64,000 nt of DNA, from NCBI GenBank assembly GCA_050043265.1, contig JBHJIR010000010.1, forward strand, positions 1-64,000, in the 5' to 3' direction. Position 1 is the first letter of the stretch. The number at the start of each line of letters is the position of its first letter. The position numbers and the translations under genes are program-made. This DNA comes from Pelagibius sp050043265. Its GTDB lineage: Bacteria > Pseudomonadota > Alphaproteobacteria > Kiloniellales > Kiloniellaceae. This document shows, piece by piece, positions 8,651 to 17,799 of the stretch. The notes under the pieces are model-generated. The model was not told where the DNA came from. It made no database searches and saw nothing but the letters and a program-made list of their open reading frames with translations.

Positions 8651-10426
8651 GTGACCCTCGACCAAGCCATGATCTTCGCCCTTTTGCTGGCGCTCTTCAT
8701 CCTCCTGGTCTGGGGACGCTGGCGTTACGACGTGGTCGCCTTCGCCTGCCTGATGGCGGCGGTTGCCGCCGGGCTGGTGCCGGCGGAGACGGCCTTCGAC
8801 GGTTTCGGCCATCCAGCCACCATCACCGTCGCCGCCGTGCTGGTGCTGAGCCGCGCCCTGGCCGGTACCGGCGCCATCGACCGGCTGACCCAGCTGGTCC
8901 GTCCGGCCACCGGCCACACCACCACCCACGTCGGCGTGCTGGCCGGGATCGGCGCGGCGATGTCGGCGGTAATGAACAACGTCGGTGCGCTGGGCATTCT
9001 GATGCCGATGGCGATCCAGTCGGCCCGCAAGGCGGCACGCTCGCCCAGCGTGCTGCTGATGCCGCTGTCCTTCGGGTCGATGCTGGGCGGCCTGATCACC
9101 CTGATCGGCACGCCGCCCAACATCATCGTCGCCAGCTACCGCGGCCAACTGACCGGCAGCAACTTCAGCATGTTCGACTTCACGCCCGTCGGCCTGGCGA
9201 TCGCGTTGGCAGGCGTGGTCTTCGTTGCCCTGATCGGCTGGCGCCTGGTGCCTCAGCGCGCCGGCACACGGACCAAGGGCGAGCTGTTCGACATCGAGTC
9301 CTACGTAACCGAGGTCCGCGTCCCGGAAGGCAATCCGCATATCGGCAAGACGCTGCGCGAGATCGACGAGCTGACCAAGGACATCGATTCCGTCATCATG
9401 GACCAGATCCGCGACGAGCGGAGCTATCCCGCTTCGACCCGCAAGGAACTGCGTGCCGGCGACATCCTGAAAATCGAGGCGGCACCCGACGAGATCGACA
9501 AGTTCGTCAGCAAGCTGGACCTGGAGATCGGCGCCGAGGCCTCCGGCGTCGGGCCGCGCGAGATGGCCGACGACGCTACCCTGATGGAAGTGGTGGTGGC
9601 GCCGGGCTCGCGTCTTGACGGCCGCCTGGTCGGCACGCTGCAGCTCTTCGCCCGCCGCGGCGTCACCCTGCTGGGGGTGTCTCGTCAAGGCCAGCGTTAT
9701 CATGGCCGCCTGCGGTCGTTCCGCATCCGCCCGGGCGACGTTCTGCTGTTGCATGGCGAGGCCGAGCAGTTGGCCGATCTGGTGCCGGCCTTCGGCATCC
9801 TGCCACTGGCCGAGCGCGAAATGCACTTCGGCAAACGCAACAAGGGTCCGGCGGTCATCGCCGTCTTCGCCGCCGCCATTGCCGCCGCCAGCTTTGGCAT
9901 CGTGCCGATCCACATCGCCTTCGGCATCGCCATCGTGGCGATGGTGGCCACTGACCTGATGAGCGTGCGCGAGCTTTACGACGGCATCGACTGGTCGGTC
10001 ATCGTGCTGCTGGGCTCGCTGATCCCCGTCGGGGGCGCACTGCAGAGCACGGGGGCGACCACACTGATCGCCAACGAACTGGTGATCATTACCAGTGGGC
10101 TGCCGGCCGCCGCCGTTCTGGTCATCGTCATGGTCGTTACCATGACGCTCTCGGACATCCTGAACAATGCCGCCACCGCCGTGGTGATGGCACCGATCGC
10201 CGCCACCGTGGCCGACCGGCTGGAGGTCAATGCCGACCCGTTCCTGATGGCCGTCGCTATCGCCGCGTCCTGCGCTTTCCTGACGCCCATCGGTCACCAG
10301 AACAACGCCTTGATCCTGGGCCCCGGCGGCTACCGCTTCGGCGACTACTGGCGCATGGGCTTGCCGCTGGAGATTCTGGTGATTGCCGTCTCGGTGCCGA
10401 TGATCCTGCTGGTCTTCCCGCTGTAA
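8651..10426 (+). CDS. SLC13/DASS-type permease with two TrkA-C (RCK_C) domains
   Basis: The 591-residue inner-membrane protein has about 11-12 hydrophobic segments split by a cytoplasmic insert at about residues 205-385. The family motif GTPPNIIVA (residues about 155-163) and the second-half S-x-x-L-N-N-A-A-T-A match the inverted-repeat hairpins of DASS/ArsB-like anion transporters. The insert contains two TrkA-C-like modules (R-V-P-E-G-N-P-H-I-G-K-T-L and V-V-A-P-G-S-R-L-D-G-R), as seen in permeases annotated for sulfate or C4-dicarboxylate. The substrate is uncertain. The start codon is GTG with GGGAG upstream. Confidence 0.88.
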   Translation: MTLDQAMIFALLLALFILLVWGRWRYDVVAFACLMAAVAAGLVPAETAFDGFGHPATITVAAVLVLSRALAGTGAIDRLTQLVRPATGHTTTHVGVLAGIGAAMSAVMNNVGALGILMPMAIQSARKAARSPSVLLMPLSFGSMLGGLITLIGTPPNIIVASYRGQLTGSNFSMFDFTPVGLAIALAGVVFVALIGWRLVPQRAGTRTKGELFDIESYVTEVRVPEGNPHIGKTLREIDELTKDIDSVIMDQIRDERSYPASTRKELRAGDILKIEAAPDEIDKFVSKLDLEIGAEASGVGPREMADDATLMEVVVAPGSRLDGRLVGTLQLFARRGVTLLGVSRQGQRYHGRLRSFRIRPGDVLLLHGEAEQLADLVPAFGILPLAEREMHFGKRNKGPAVIAVFAAAIAAASFGIVPIHIAFGIAIVAMVATDLMSVRELYDGIDWSVIVLLGSLIPVGGALQSTGATTLIANELVIITSGLPAAAVLVIVMVVTMTLSDILNNAATAVVMAPIAATVADRLEVNADPFLMAVAIAASCAFLTPIGHQNNALILGPGGYRFGDYWRMGLPLEILVIAVSVPMILLVFPL

Positions 10427-10435
10427 GCGACGGGA

Positions 10436-12457
10436 TCACGCCGACCGGCGGCCGTTGCCGGCGTCGTAGAGGGCACGGCTGCCGACGCGGGCGGCGGGGA
10501 AACGCACGATGATCGCGGTGCCCTTGCCGACCTCACTCTCGACGGTCATGGAGCCGCCATGCATTTCCGCCAGCGATTTGGTGATCGGCAAGCCGAGGCC
10601 GGTGCCGTCGTGGCTGCGGGTGTGGGCGCTTTCGACCTGGCCGAAAGGCTGCAGCACAATCTCGACATCGTCAGGCGACATGCCGATGCCGGTATCGCGT
10701 ACGATGAGGGCGAGATCGCCGGCCGGCTCCAGCCGAGCCTCGACCATGACGCCGCCGCCGTTGGGGGTGAACTTGATGGCGTTGGACAGCAGGTTCAGCA
10801 GGATCTGGCGCACCGAACGTTTATCGGCATGAAGCGGCGGCAACCCGTCCGGCAGCAGGGTGCGCAACGCCAGGCCGGCATTGGCCGCAGCTTCTTTCAC
10901 GATGGTGCGGCAGGAGTTCACCACATAGGCGAGGTCGATCATTTCCTCGTGCAGTTCCATGCGGCCCGCCTCGATCTTGGAGAGATCGAGGATGTCGCTG
11001 ATGATCGACAGCAGATGGCTGGCGCTGCGCCGGATATCCTCGGCGTACTCGCTGTACTGCGGATTGCCCAGCGGCCCGAAAAGGCCCTGCTCCATGATCT
11101 CCGAAAACCCGATGATGGCATTCAACGGCGTGCGCAGCTCGTGGCTCATGTTGGCAAGGAAAGCGGACTTGGCTTGGTTGGCGCGCTCGGCATCGTCGCG
11201 GGCGATGCGCAGCTGGCGCTCCTTTTCCTTTATCTCGCTGATATTCATGTGGATGCCGCCGACACCGATCGCCCGCCCGGTGGAATCGAGTACCGGAAAG
11301 CGGGTGACCATGCAGAACACCTTCTCGCCGTCCAGGCGCGTCATGTCCATTTCCGCTTCCATCGGAATGCCGGTGCGCAGCACGGTACGGTCCTGGGCGC
11401 TGACCACCTCAGCCTGCTCCTTGGGAAAGCATTCGTAGGCGGTGGCGCCAATCACGTCGTGGTCCTGCAGGCCATAGAGCTCCAGGAACTGCTGGTTGGC
11501 GAGCATATAGTTTCCGTCCCCATCCTTCAGCACCAGGCCGGCGGGCAGATGGTCGATGACGGCGCGCAGGCGGTCGCGGATTTCCCGCTCGGCCCGCTCC
11601 ATGGTCTTGGTCTCGGTGATGTCGGTCACCGTCAGGAACAGTCCACCATTTCCCGTGCGCTCCTCGCGCACGCGGGTCCAGCGGCCATCGGTGCGTGCCA
11701 GCTCGAATTCTTCGATGGGGTGGCGGTGACGTGCCATGCGCTCGGCGATCCACTCCTCCTCACGTTCGAAGGCGTCGGGGATCTGGCCGCTGCTGACCTG
11801 CAGGCGCACCAGCGACTCGAAGGTCATGCCCGGGCCGATAGCGTCGGCGCAGGAGCCAAAGACCTCGACATAGGCATCGTTGCACAGCAGCAAGCGATCT
11901 TCGCTGTCGAACAGCGCGACCGCCGAGGAAAAGTGCTCGACCGCTTGCAGCAGTAGATCCTGCGCCTCGAAGGCCATGCGCCGGGCACGGTATTCCTCGG
12001 TCAGGTTGCGCCCGGTACCGCGATAGCCGAGAAATCGGCCCTGCTCGTCAAACAGCGGCACGCCGCTGATCGACCAGTACTGGCGGTCACCGTTATCGGC
12101 GGTGTAGATGTAGCGGAAGTCGCGGAACGGACGGTGCGCCCGCAAGTCGGCCAGGTGTGCCTCCCACTTTTCGGCGTCGGTATCGCCGGCGCCTATCTGC
12201 TGGCGGGTCTTGCCCAAGGTGGCACGGGGATTCACCCCGGTGACGTCGCGCAGACGCTCCGACATGAAGGAAAAGCGCAGATCGGCGTCCATCTCCCAGA
12301 ACCAGTCGGAGGCCGCGGCCGCAAAGTCGCGCAGCCGCGCCTCGCTTTCCCGCAAGGCGTCCTCGGCCTGGGCACGCTCGGCTTCCAGCCGCTCGACCTC
12401 TTCGACCCGCCGCTGAAGCCGCGCAAGCTCCGCCGCTAATTCCGCTTTCGTCGGCAA
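10436..12457 (-). CDS. Multi-PAS sensor histidine kinase
   Basis: The 673-residue protein begins with a coiled coil (residues about 3-45), then three PAS domains at about 45-160, 170-285 and 295-410 (the last with the GVGGIHMNISEIK linker). The HisKA phosphoacceptor motif FLANMSHELRTPLNAI has His439, followed by N-box, G1 (RDTGIGM) and G2 (DGTGLGLPITKSL) ATP-binding boxes. No membrane segment is evident, so it is probably a cytosolic sensor. There is no receiver domain and no adjacent response regulator, so it is an orphan kinase. The gene converges on the SLC13-type permease with a 9-bp gap and diverges from phoD. Confidence 0.92.
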   Translation of the reverse strand: MPTKAELAAELARLQRRVEEVERLEAERAQAEDALRESEARLRDFAAAASDWFWEMDADLRFSFMSERLRDVTGVNPRATLGKTRQQIGAGDTDAEKWEAHLADLRAHRPFRDFRYIYTADNGDRQYWSISGVPLFDEQGRFLGYRGTGRNLTEEYRARRMAFEAQDLLLQAVEHFSSAVALFDSEDRLLLCNDAYVEVFGSCADAIGPGMTFESLVRLQVSSGQIPDAFEREEEWIAERMARHRHPIEEFELARTDGRWTRVREERTGNGGLFLTVTDITETKTMERAEREIRDRLRAVIDHLPAGLVLKDGDGNYMLANQQFLELYGLQDHDVIGATAYECFPKEQAEVVSAQDRTVLRTGIPMEAEMDMTRLDGEKVFCMVTRFPVLDSTGRAIGVGGIHMNISEIKEKERQLRIARDDAERANQAKSAFLANMSHELRTPLNAIIGFSEIMEQGLFGPLGNPQYSEYAEDIRRSASHLLSIISDILDLSKIEAGRMELHEEMIDLAYVVNSCRTIVKEAAANAGLALRTLLPDGLPPLHADKRSVRQILLNLLSNAIKFTPNGGGVMVEARLEPAGDLALIVRDTGIGMSPDDVEIVLQPFGQVESAHTRSHDGTGLGLPITKSLAEMHGGSMTVESEVGKGTAIIVRFPAARVGSRALYDAGNGRRSA

Positions 12458-12755
12458 CGGCCGGCTTTCTCCCAGACTGGCATGGTGATGCCATTCGATT
12501 GCATCAGAAAACGGTTAAAAGACGTTGAAGATTAATATCTTGTAAGCATTTTGTGGCTGCCCACAGGGATCCCTCCCCCGTCACAAAAATGAAGCCGCGT
12601 CGACATCACCCGGCAACACCGGCAAGCTATCGACGGTGGTCCTCTACTCCGGAGCCGGGAGCAAGTCGGGCAGCGGCCGCAGAAGCCGCAGCGCCGCCCT
12701 GCGGAAACCGGCCGGAATCGGACAGAGACCCCCGCTCTCGATCATGGAGAAGATC

Positions 12756-14366
12756 ATGTCGCACCTGCCTTCCCGCCGGACCGCTTTCCCGATTTCCCGA
12801 AGAAGCCTGCTGCGCGGCGGCGCGGCCGCCGGTGCCGGAATCGTTGGGGCCGGCTTTGCCGGGACCGGCCTGTTCGGCCTCGCCGCCCCCGCCTTCGCCC
12901 AGGCCAACCGCCCGGTCTTCACCCATGGCATCCAGAGCGGCGACGTGACCACCAACAGCGGCATGATCTGGGCGCGGGCCGACCGGCCGGCCCGCCTGCT
13001 GGCCGAGGTGGCGACGACCGATTCCTTCAAGAACGCGCGGCGCCTGCGCGGTCCGGCAGCCATCGAGACCAGCGATTTCACCGCCAGCCTGGATCTGACC
13101 GGCCTGCCCGCCGGCCAGAACATCTTTTATCGCCTGCAATGGCAGGACCTGGCCGACATCAACGTGATGAGCGCACCGATGGTCGGGCACTTCAAGACCG
13201 CCCCGGCGGACAAGCGCGACATCAGCTTCGTATGGACCGGCGACACGGCGGGCCAGGGCTGGGGCATCAACCTGGATTGGGGCGGCATGCGCTGCTACCA
13301 GACCATGCTGGACAACCGCCCGGACTTCTTCATCCATTCCGGCGACAACATTTACGCCGACGGTCCGATCCAGGCCGAGGTCACCCTGCCCGACGGCAAG
13401 ATCTGGAAGAACGTCACCACCGAGGAGACTGCCAAGGTCGCCGAGACCCTGGCCGAGTACCGCGGGCGCTATAAGTACAACCTGATGGACGAGAACGTCC
13501 TGCGCCTGAACGCCGAGGTGCCCATCTTTTCCCAGTGGGACGATCACGAGGTGCTGAACAACTGGTACCCGGGCGAGATGCTGATCTCCGACGACCGCTA
13601 CACGGTGAAGAGCGCCTCGCTGTTGGCCAGCCGCGCTCAGCGTGCGTTCCTGGAATACATGCCGATCCGCCCGACCCTGGGCGATCCCGAGCGGATCTAC
13701 CGCAAGGTATCCTATGGCCCGCTGCTCGACATCTTCTTCGTCGACATGCGCAGCTACCGCGGCCCCAACAGCGCCAACGATCAGGCCCAGCGCGGCCCCG
13801 AGACCGATTTTCTCGGCGCCGAGCAGTTGAAGTGGCTGAAGGCCGAGCTGCTGGCCTCCAATGCAACCTGGAAGGTGATCGCCGCCGACATGCCGATCGG
13901 CATCCAGGTGAAGGACAAGGTCGATGGACAGCCGGCCTTCGAGAATGGTGCCAACGGCGACGGTCCGGTGCGCGGCCGCGAGCACGACTTCGCCGAGCTG
14001 CTGAGTTTCATGAAGAACAGCGCCATCAAGCAGGTCGTTTGGCTGACCGCCGACGTACACTACACCGCGGCGCACTACTACGATCCCAACAAGGCACAGT
14101 TCCAGGATTTCGAGCCGTTCTGGGAATTCGTCTCCGGCCCGGTGCATGCGGGCTCCTTCGGCCCCGGCGACATGGACAACACCTTCGGTCCGCAGGTGAT
14201 GTACTCCAAGGACCCGGGCGGCAAGGCCAACCTGTCGCCGGCCGAGGGACTGCAGTTCTTCGGTCACGTCCACATCGACAGCGAGACCGAAGCGATGACC
14301 GTCACCCTGAAAGACCTCGACAACAACGAGCTCTATGCGGTGACGCTGGAGGCGGCCACCGCCTGA
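12756..14366 (+). CDS. phoD: PhoD-like alkaline phosphatase/phosphodiesterase, Tat-exported
   Basis: PhoD enzymes are Ca/Fe-dependent periplasmic phosphatases that release phosphate from mono- and diesters. The N-terminus carries a twin-arginine signal (S-R-R-S-L-L-R) and hydrophobic region ending in AFAQA. The metallophosphatase motifs are in order: WTGDTAGQG, FFIHSGDNIYADG, FSQWDDHEVLNNWYPG, AADMPIG and WLTADVHYTAAHYY. The start at 12756 is preferred because GGAG lies 6 bases upstream. Another in-frame ATG lies at 12744. The 536-residue length is normal. It stands alone, followed by a strong terminator. Phosphate control is likely, but no Pho box was identified. Confidence 0.92.
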   Translation: MSHLPSRRTAFPISRRSLLRGGAAAGAGIVGAGFAGTGLFGLAAPAFAQANRPVFTHGIQSGDVTTNSGMIWARADRPARLLAEVATTDSFKNARRLRGPAAIETSDFTASLDLTGLPAGQNIFYRLQWQDLADINVMSAPMVGHFKTAPADKRDISFVWTGDTAGQGWGINLDWGGMRCYQTMLDNRPDFFIHSGDNIYADGPIQAEVTLPDGKIWKNVTTEETAKVAETLAEYRGRYKYNLMDENVLRLNAEVPIFSQWDDHEVLNNWYPGEMLISDDRYTVKSASLLASRAQRAFLEYMPIRPTLGDPERIYRKVSYGPLLDIFFVDMRSYRGPNSANDQAQRGPETDFLGAEQLKWLKAELLASNATWKVIAADMPIGIQVKDKVDGQPAFENGANGDGPVRGREHDFAELLSFMKNSAIKQVVWLTADVHYTAAHYYDPNKAQFQDFEPFWEFVSGPVHAGSFGPGDMDNTFGPQVMYSKDPGGKANLSPAEGLQFFGHVHIDSETEAMTVTLKDLDNNELYAVTLEAATA

Positions 14367-14415
14367 AGACCACAAAGCCGTGACGGCCTGATCGCGGCAG
14401 AGATGTCCGCACGAA

Positions 14416-14442
14416 GGGGCGCCCGGTCGGGTGCCCCTTTTT
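14416..14442 (+). terminator. Intrinsic terminator after phoD
   Basis: A 9-bp stem (GGGGCGCCC at 14416-14424 with GGGTGCCCC at 14429-14437), a GGTC loop and five T residues follow the phoD stop by about 50 bp. Confidence 0.85.
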
Positions 14443-14548
14443 CGTTAAATCCCTGCAACCTCGCGAGACTCGGCTTGGAACGATCCCGGTCGTCACCACG
14501 TTGGACTCATGGAGCCAACCCTTTCCACCAACCCGGGAGTTGAACGCG

Positions 14549-15259
14549 ATGACGAACCGAATTCTCATCCTTCTTACCTCAAACGACGCGCTCGGCGACA
14601 CCGGCAAGCCGACCGGATTTCACTGGGAGGAACTGACGACACCCTACTGGCTGCTGCGCGATGCGGGCTACGACATCGATTTCGCCTCACCCGCCGGCGG
14701 GCAGCCGCCGGCCGACCCACAGACGGGCAAGAAGGAAGACCGTCCCGCCTCCGTACAGCGCTTCATGGATGACGAAGATGCGATGGGCGCCCTGAAGGCC
14801 TCGCGCCCCGTCGTCGAGGCGAACGCTGACGCTTACGCCGCGATCTACCTGCCCGGCGGCCACGGTACCATGTGGGACCTGGCGCAGAGCCCGGCGGTTG
14901 GCGGCCTGATCGCCAAGGCCTATGAAGGCGGCGCCGTGATTGGCGCCATCTGCCACGGCCCCGCGGGCCTCACCGGCGCAACGCTGTCCAGCGGCGAACC
15001 GCTGGTGCGCGGCAAGCGCGTGAACAGCTTTACCGACGCCGAGGAGCGGGAGGTCGGCCTCGACAAGGTCGTCCCCTATCTGCTGGAGAGCCGCCTGCGC
15101 GAACAGGGCGCCAAGTTCGAGGACAATCCCGAACCTTTCGGCGCGCATGTGGTGCGTGATGGGCGCCTTGTGACCGGGCAGAATCCGGCCTCGGCCGAGA
15201 AGCTGGGCAAGCTGTTGATCGAGGCGCTGCAGGAAGAAGCCAAGAAGAACGCCGCCTAA
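14549..15259 (+). CDS. DJ-1/PfpI superfamily protein (Hsp31-like glutamine amidotransferase fold)
   Basis: The 236-residue protein has the superfamily nucleophile elbow AICHGPAGL with Cys135 followed by His136, the loop Y-L-P-G-G-H-G-T-M-W-D, and an acidic residue (Glu26/27 in HWEELTTPYW) that usually completes the site. Members of this clade act as chaperones, glyoxalase-III-like enzymes or deglycases toward methylglyoxal damage. Which of these applies cannot be decided here. The ATG at 14549 has GGGAG 7 bases upstream. The gene is monocistronic between two terminators. Confidence 0.88.
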   Translation: MTNRILILLTSNDALGDTGKPTGFHWEELTTPYWLLRDAGYDIDFASPAGGQPPADPQTGKKEDRPASVQRFMDDEDAMGALKASRPVVEANADAYAAIYLPGGHGTMWDLAQSPAVGGLIAKAYEGGAVIGAICHGPAGLTGATLSSGEPLVRGKRVNSFTDAEEREVGLDKVVPYLLESRLREQGAKFEDNPEPFGAHVVRDGRLVTGQNPASAEKLGKLLIEALQEEAKKNAA

Positions 15260-15296
15260 ACTGCGACTGCCCAGGCAGTTCCTGGTACCGAGATCG

Positions 15297-15329
15297 CCCC
15301 TGGAGGCCACGGCTTCCAGGGGCGCTTTT
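15297..15329 (+). terminator. Intrinsic terminator after the DJ-1/PfpI gene
   Basis: A 10-bp stem (CCCCTGGAGG at 15297-15306 with CTTCCAGGGG at 15313-15322, one G-T pair) is followed by CGC and a TTTT tract. Confidence 0.75.
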
Positions 15330-15354
15330 CTTAGCGCCTTCCTACCCCCAGACC

Positions 15355-15882
15355 TTAAGCGGTCTCCTTCGCCTGGGCGTGCAGCAGACGCTCGACGGCG
15401 CTGCCGCCGTCCCGGAACGGGAGCTCCAGAATACGCAGGGTGACATGGCCGCGCCCCTTGGCCGGCAGTTTGCCGGACGTCAGGCCGATCAGGCCGTGCT
15501 CCCGTATCTTGTGGAAGTGGTCGCGGAACTGGAGCTCGTAGAACTGGGGCGCCAGATCGCTGATGCGGCGGCCTTGCGTTTCGAACTGCAACACTTCCGC
15601 CACCTTCTCACCGGCCAGGCGAAAGCGTGGATCAGGCTCCGCACCCTCGAACTTGCTGAGCAGAATGTAGGCGTGCCAGCTGCGGAAATCCGTAAAGTCC
15701 ACGTCATTCCAGTCAGGCACGCCTGCGCTGCCACGACGCTCCAGCCAAAGATCGATCAGCGCTGCAAATTCGGGCAGTGCGTCGCGCGCTTCCTCCGGCA
15801 CAAAGCACTGCACCGTTAACGGCGCCGCAGTCAGGTCCTCAACCGGCGCCACAAGGTCCTCGAAGCGCTGCGGGTCGTCCAT
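15355..15882 (-). CDS. PAS_5-type PAS-domain protein
   Basis: The 175-residue protein matches the single-PAS proteins common in alphaproteobacteria: an acidic N-terminal part, a D-F-R-S-W-H-A-Y-I-L segment, then PRFRLAGEKVAEVLQ-like sequence and a G-R-R-I-S-D-L motif. These proteins carry only the sensing domain, so they probably act through a partner. The start at 15882 has AGGA close upstream. The frame is open to 16047, but the upstream part is A/T-rich and not conserved-looking. It converges on the DJ-1/PfpI gene. Its neighbour upstream is the atypical gene at 16111. Confidence 0.75.
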   Translation of the reverse strand: MDDPQRFEDLVAPVEDLTAAPLTVQCFVPEEARDALPEFAALIDLWLERRGSAGVPDWNDVDFTDFRSWHAYILLSKFEGAEPDPRFRLAGEKVAEVLQFETQGRRISDLAPQFYELQFRDHFHKIREHGLIGLTSGKLPAKGRGHVTLRILELPFRDGGSAVERLLHAQAKETA

Positions 15883-16110
15883 GGCAGTCCTAGCCCTCCT
15901 GGGATCACGTCTGACAGTTTTCTGGCGAAAAGCTTCCCAGAGTTGATCAGAGAATTCATCCGTTTTGTTCGAATAGCCGCCCGGCGAGGGACCGGGGGGT
16001 AGCCCGAATTTTCGTTGGTCGGTACAGATAGAGGGCCTACCGTACAACTTAATGGAGTATCTGATAGCACTCGGTACGCTGTACTTTTAGCACCCTAAGG
16101 TCTTCCTAAA

Positions 16111-16692
16111 ATGGCTAATGCTTCTGACCATCTATTTGAGCGGTACACACCTCCAGACATCTTAATGAAGCTGGAAAGAGACCTTGATCGATTCCGGCAA
16201 TCGACCACACGCAGTGCCCAAGAAGATCACATGATGAATTTCGTCTGGACGGCTTGGCACCTCTGGGAACGGATGTGGGCTTCGATAGAAGCCTTGAACG
16301 ATGCTGATCGCAGAAAGATCGAAAGCTCTCTCGGAGCTACTTGGGCCTCCAAGGATGCGTTTCGAGACTGGGTAAAAGAGCAGTGCCCAGCACTTGGTGC
16401 TTGCCGCCAACTCACCAATAGCTGCAAGCATCCTGGCAGCACAGATATAGCAAAGGACGAACACGTTGTTGATGTTACTGCAAGGGCAGTTTTTCCAGAC
16501 TCCAGTGTAGGTTTCGCCAACATCGATGACGCGCAGAATTGGCAGCACGAGATTCGATATGGAGGGGATGCCTGGGAGACCGCTGATGACGTCTTCGAAA
16601 GCGTGGTCGATTTTTGGACGAAAGCTGTTTGCTATGGTCAGTGTATTAATTGGGATGCCACAGACAGCGATGAAGTAGAATCTCCTGGGTGA
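16111..16692 (+). CDS. Low-GC orphan protein of unknown function (probable horizontal acquisition)
   Basis: The 193-residue protein is acidic, rich in Trp, Cys and Asp, with no signal peptide or membrane segment. I do not recognise the family. A segment C-R-Q-L-T-N-S-C-K-H near residue 97 looks like a conserved core. Base composition is much more A/T-rich than all neighbours and third positions often carry A or T, and the flanks (about 15,950-16,735) share this, which points to recent transfer. No mobility gene or terminal repeat was found. It could be part of a defence or phage-derived cargo, but nothing in the sequence proves that. Confidence 0.7.
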   Translation: MANASDHLFERYTPPDILMKLERDLDRFRQSTTRSAQEDHMMNFVWTAWHLWERMWASIEALNDADRRKIESSLGATWASKDAFRDWVKEQCPALGACRQLTNSCKHPGSTDIAKDEHVVDVTARAVFPDSSVGFANIDDAQNWQHEIRYGGDAWETADDVFESVVDFWTKAVCYGQCINWDATDSDEVESPG

Positions 16693-16752
16693 TAGGGAAT
16701 TTACATTCTACGCTCCGCTGCGGCGCTGGCGGTTTCCGGTCGAGTGGTTCAC

Positions 16753-17769
16753 TCACGCGCGCTTCACATAAGCCTCCACCTCGGCGACGTACTTCGCCTT
16801 GGTGGCATCATCCAGGAACGAGGCATCGAAAGAGTTACGGGCGATGCGCGCCAGTTCTTGCTCGCTGAGGTCGAGGGCCTGGCGCACGGCGTTGTAGTTA
16901 TCGTTCATATAGCCGCCGAAGTAGGCCGGATCATCGGAGTTCACGGTGACCATCAGGCCGCGGTCCAGCATCATCTTCAACGGGTGCGCGGTCATGTCGT
17001 CGAACACACAGAGCCGGATGTTCGACAATGGACAAACGGTCAGCGGCAACTTCCGCTTCGCCAGTTCCAGAACCAAATCAGGGTCCTCGAGAGCGCGCAC
17101 GCCGTGATCGATCCGTTCGACCTTCAGGTCGTCCATGGCGGACCAGACATATTCCGGCGGCCCCTCCTCGCCCGCGTGCGCCACCGCACGGAAACCCTCG
17201 GCACGGGCACGGTCGAACACTGCCTTGAACTTCGCCGGCGGATGGCCCTGCTCCGAAGAGTCGAGACCGACACCGACGATGCGATCCTTGTAGACCATCG
17301 CCTGGTCCAGCGTCGCCATGGCCGCCTCGGCAGAGAGATGGCGCAGGAAACAAAGAATGATCTTCGAGCTGATACCGAGTTCCGCCTCGCCGTCGCGTAA
17401 GGCCTTCTCGATGCCATCGAACACGGTTGCAAAGGCGATGCCGCGGTCGGTGTGGCCCTGTGGGTCGAAGAAGATCTCCACATGGCGCACGTTGTCTTTC
17501 GCCACGCGGCGCAGGTAGGCCAGGGTCAGGTCGTAGAAGTCCTGTTCGGTCAGCAGCACCGACATGCCCTGGTAATAGAGGTCGAGAAAATCCTGCAGGT
17601 TGGTGAAGCTGTAGGCGGCACGCACCGCGTCGACATCCGCGTAGGGCAGGGCGACACGATTACGCTCGGCCAGCATCACCATCATCTCCGGCTCCAGCGA
17701 GCCTTCGATGTGCAGGTGCAGTTCGGCCTTGGGCAGGCCAGCAATGAAGTCTGTTGCGGAATCGCTCAC
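16753..17769 (-). CDS. Adenine deaminase, AAH1-type (adenosine deaminase superfamily)
   Basis: The enzyme hydrolyses adenine to hypoxanthine and ammonia for purine salvage in the cytosol. Metal and catalytic motifs are clear: ELHLHIEGSLEP near the N-terminus, VAHAGEEGPPEY, RIDHGVRA and VNSDDPAYFG. Features such as D-F-L-D-L-Y-Y, FFDPQGHTDRGI, LDSSEQGHPPAKF and VCPLSNIRLCVFDD are those of the adenine deaminase branch rather than true adenosine deaminases. The 338-residue length fits. It lies 30 bp downstream of an SDR gene on the same strand and may be co-transcribed with it. The substrate preference is inference from sequence type. Confidence 0.85.
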   Translation of the reverse strand: MSDSATDFIAGLPKAELHLHIEGSLEPEMMVMLAERNRVALPYADVDAVRAAYSFTNLQDFLDLYYQGMSVLLTEQDFYDLTLAYLRRVAKDNVRHVEIFFDPQGHTDRGIAFATVFDGIEKALRDGEAELGISSKIILCFLRHLSAEAAMATLDQAMVYKDRIVGVGLDSSEQGHPPAKFKAVFDRARAEGFRAVAHAGEEGPPEYVWSAMDDLKVERIDHGVRALEDPDLVLELAKRKLPLTVCPLSNIRLCVFDDMTAHPLKMMLDRGLMVTVNSDDPAYFGGYMNDNYNAVRQALDLSEQELARIARNSFDASFLDDATKAKYVAEVEAYVKRA

Positions 17770-17799
17770 GGGGAAACAGCTCCCTTTCTGAGATGAAGC

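Noticed and set aside
8531..10297. 588-codon open frame on the minus strand
   Set aside because: It is antisense to the SLC13-type permease, with a His/Gln/Asp-rich translation and no domain.
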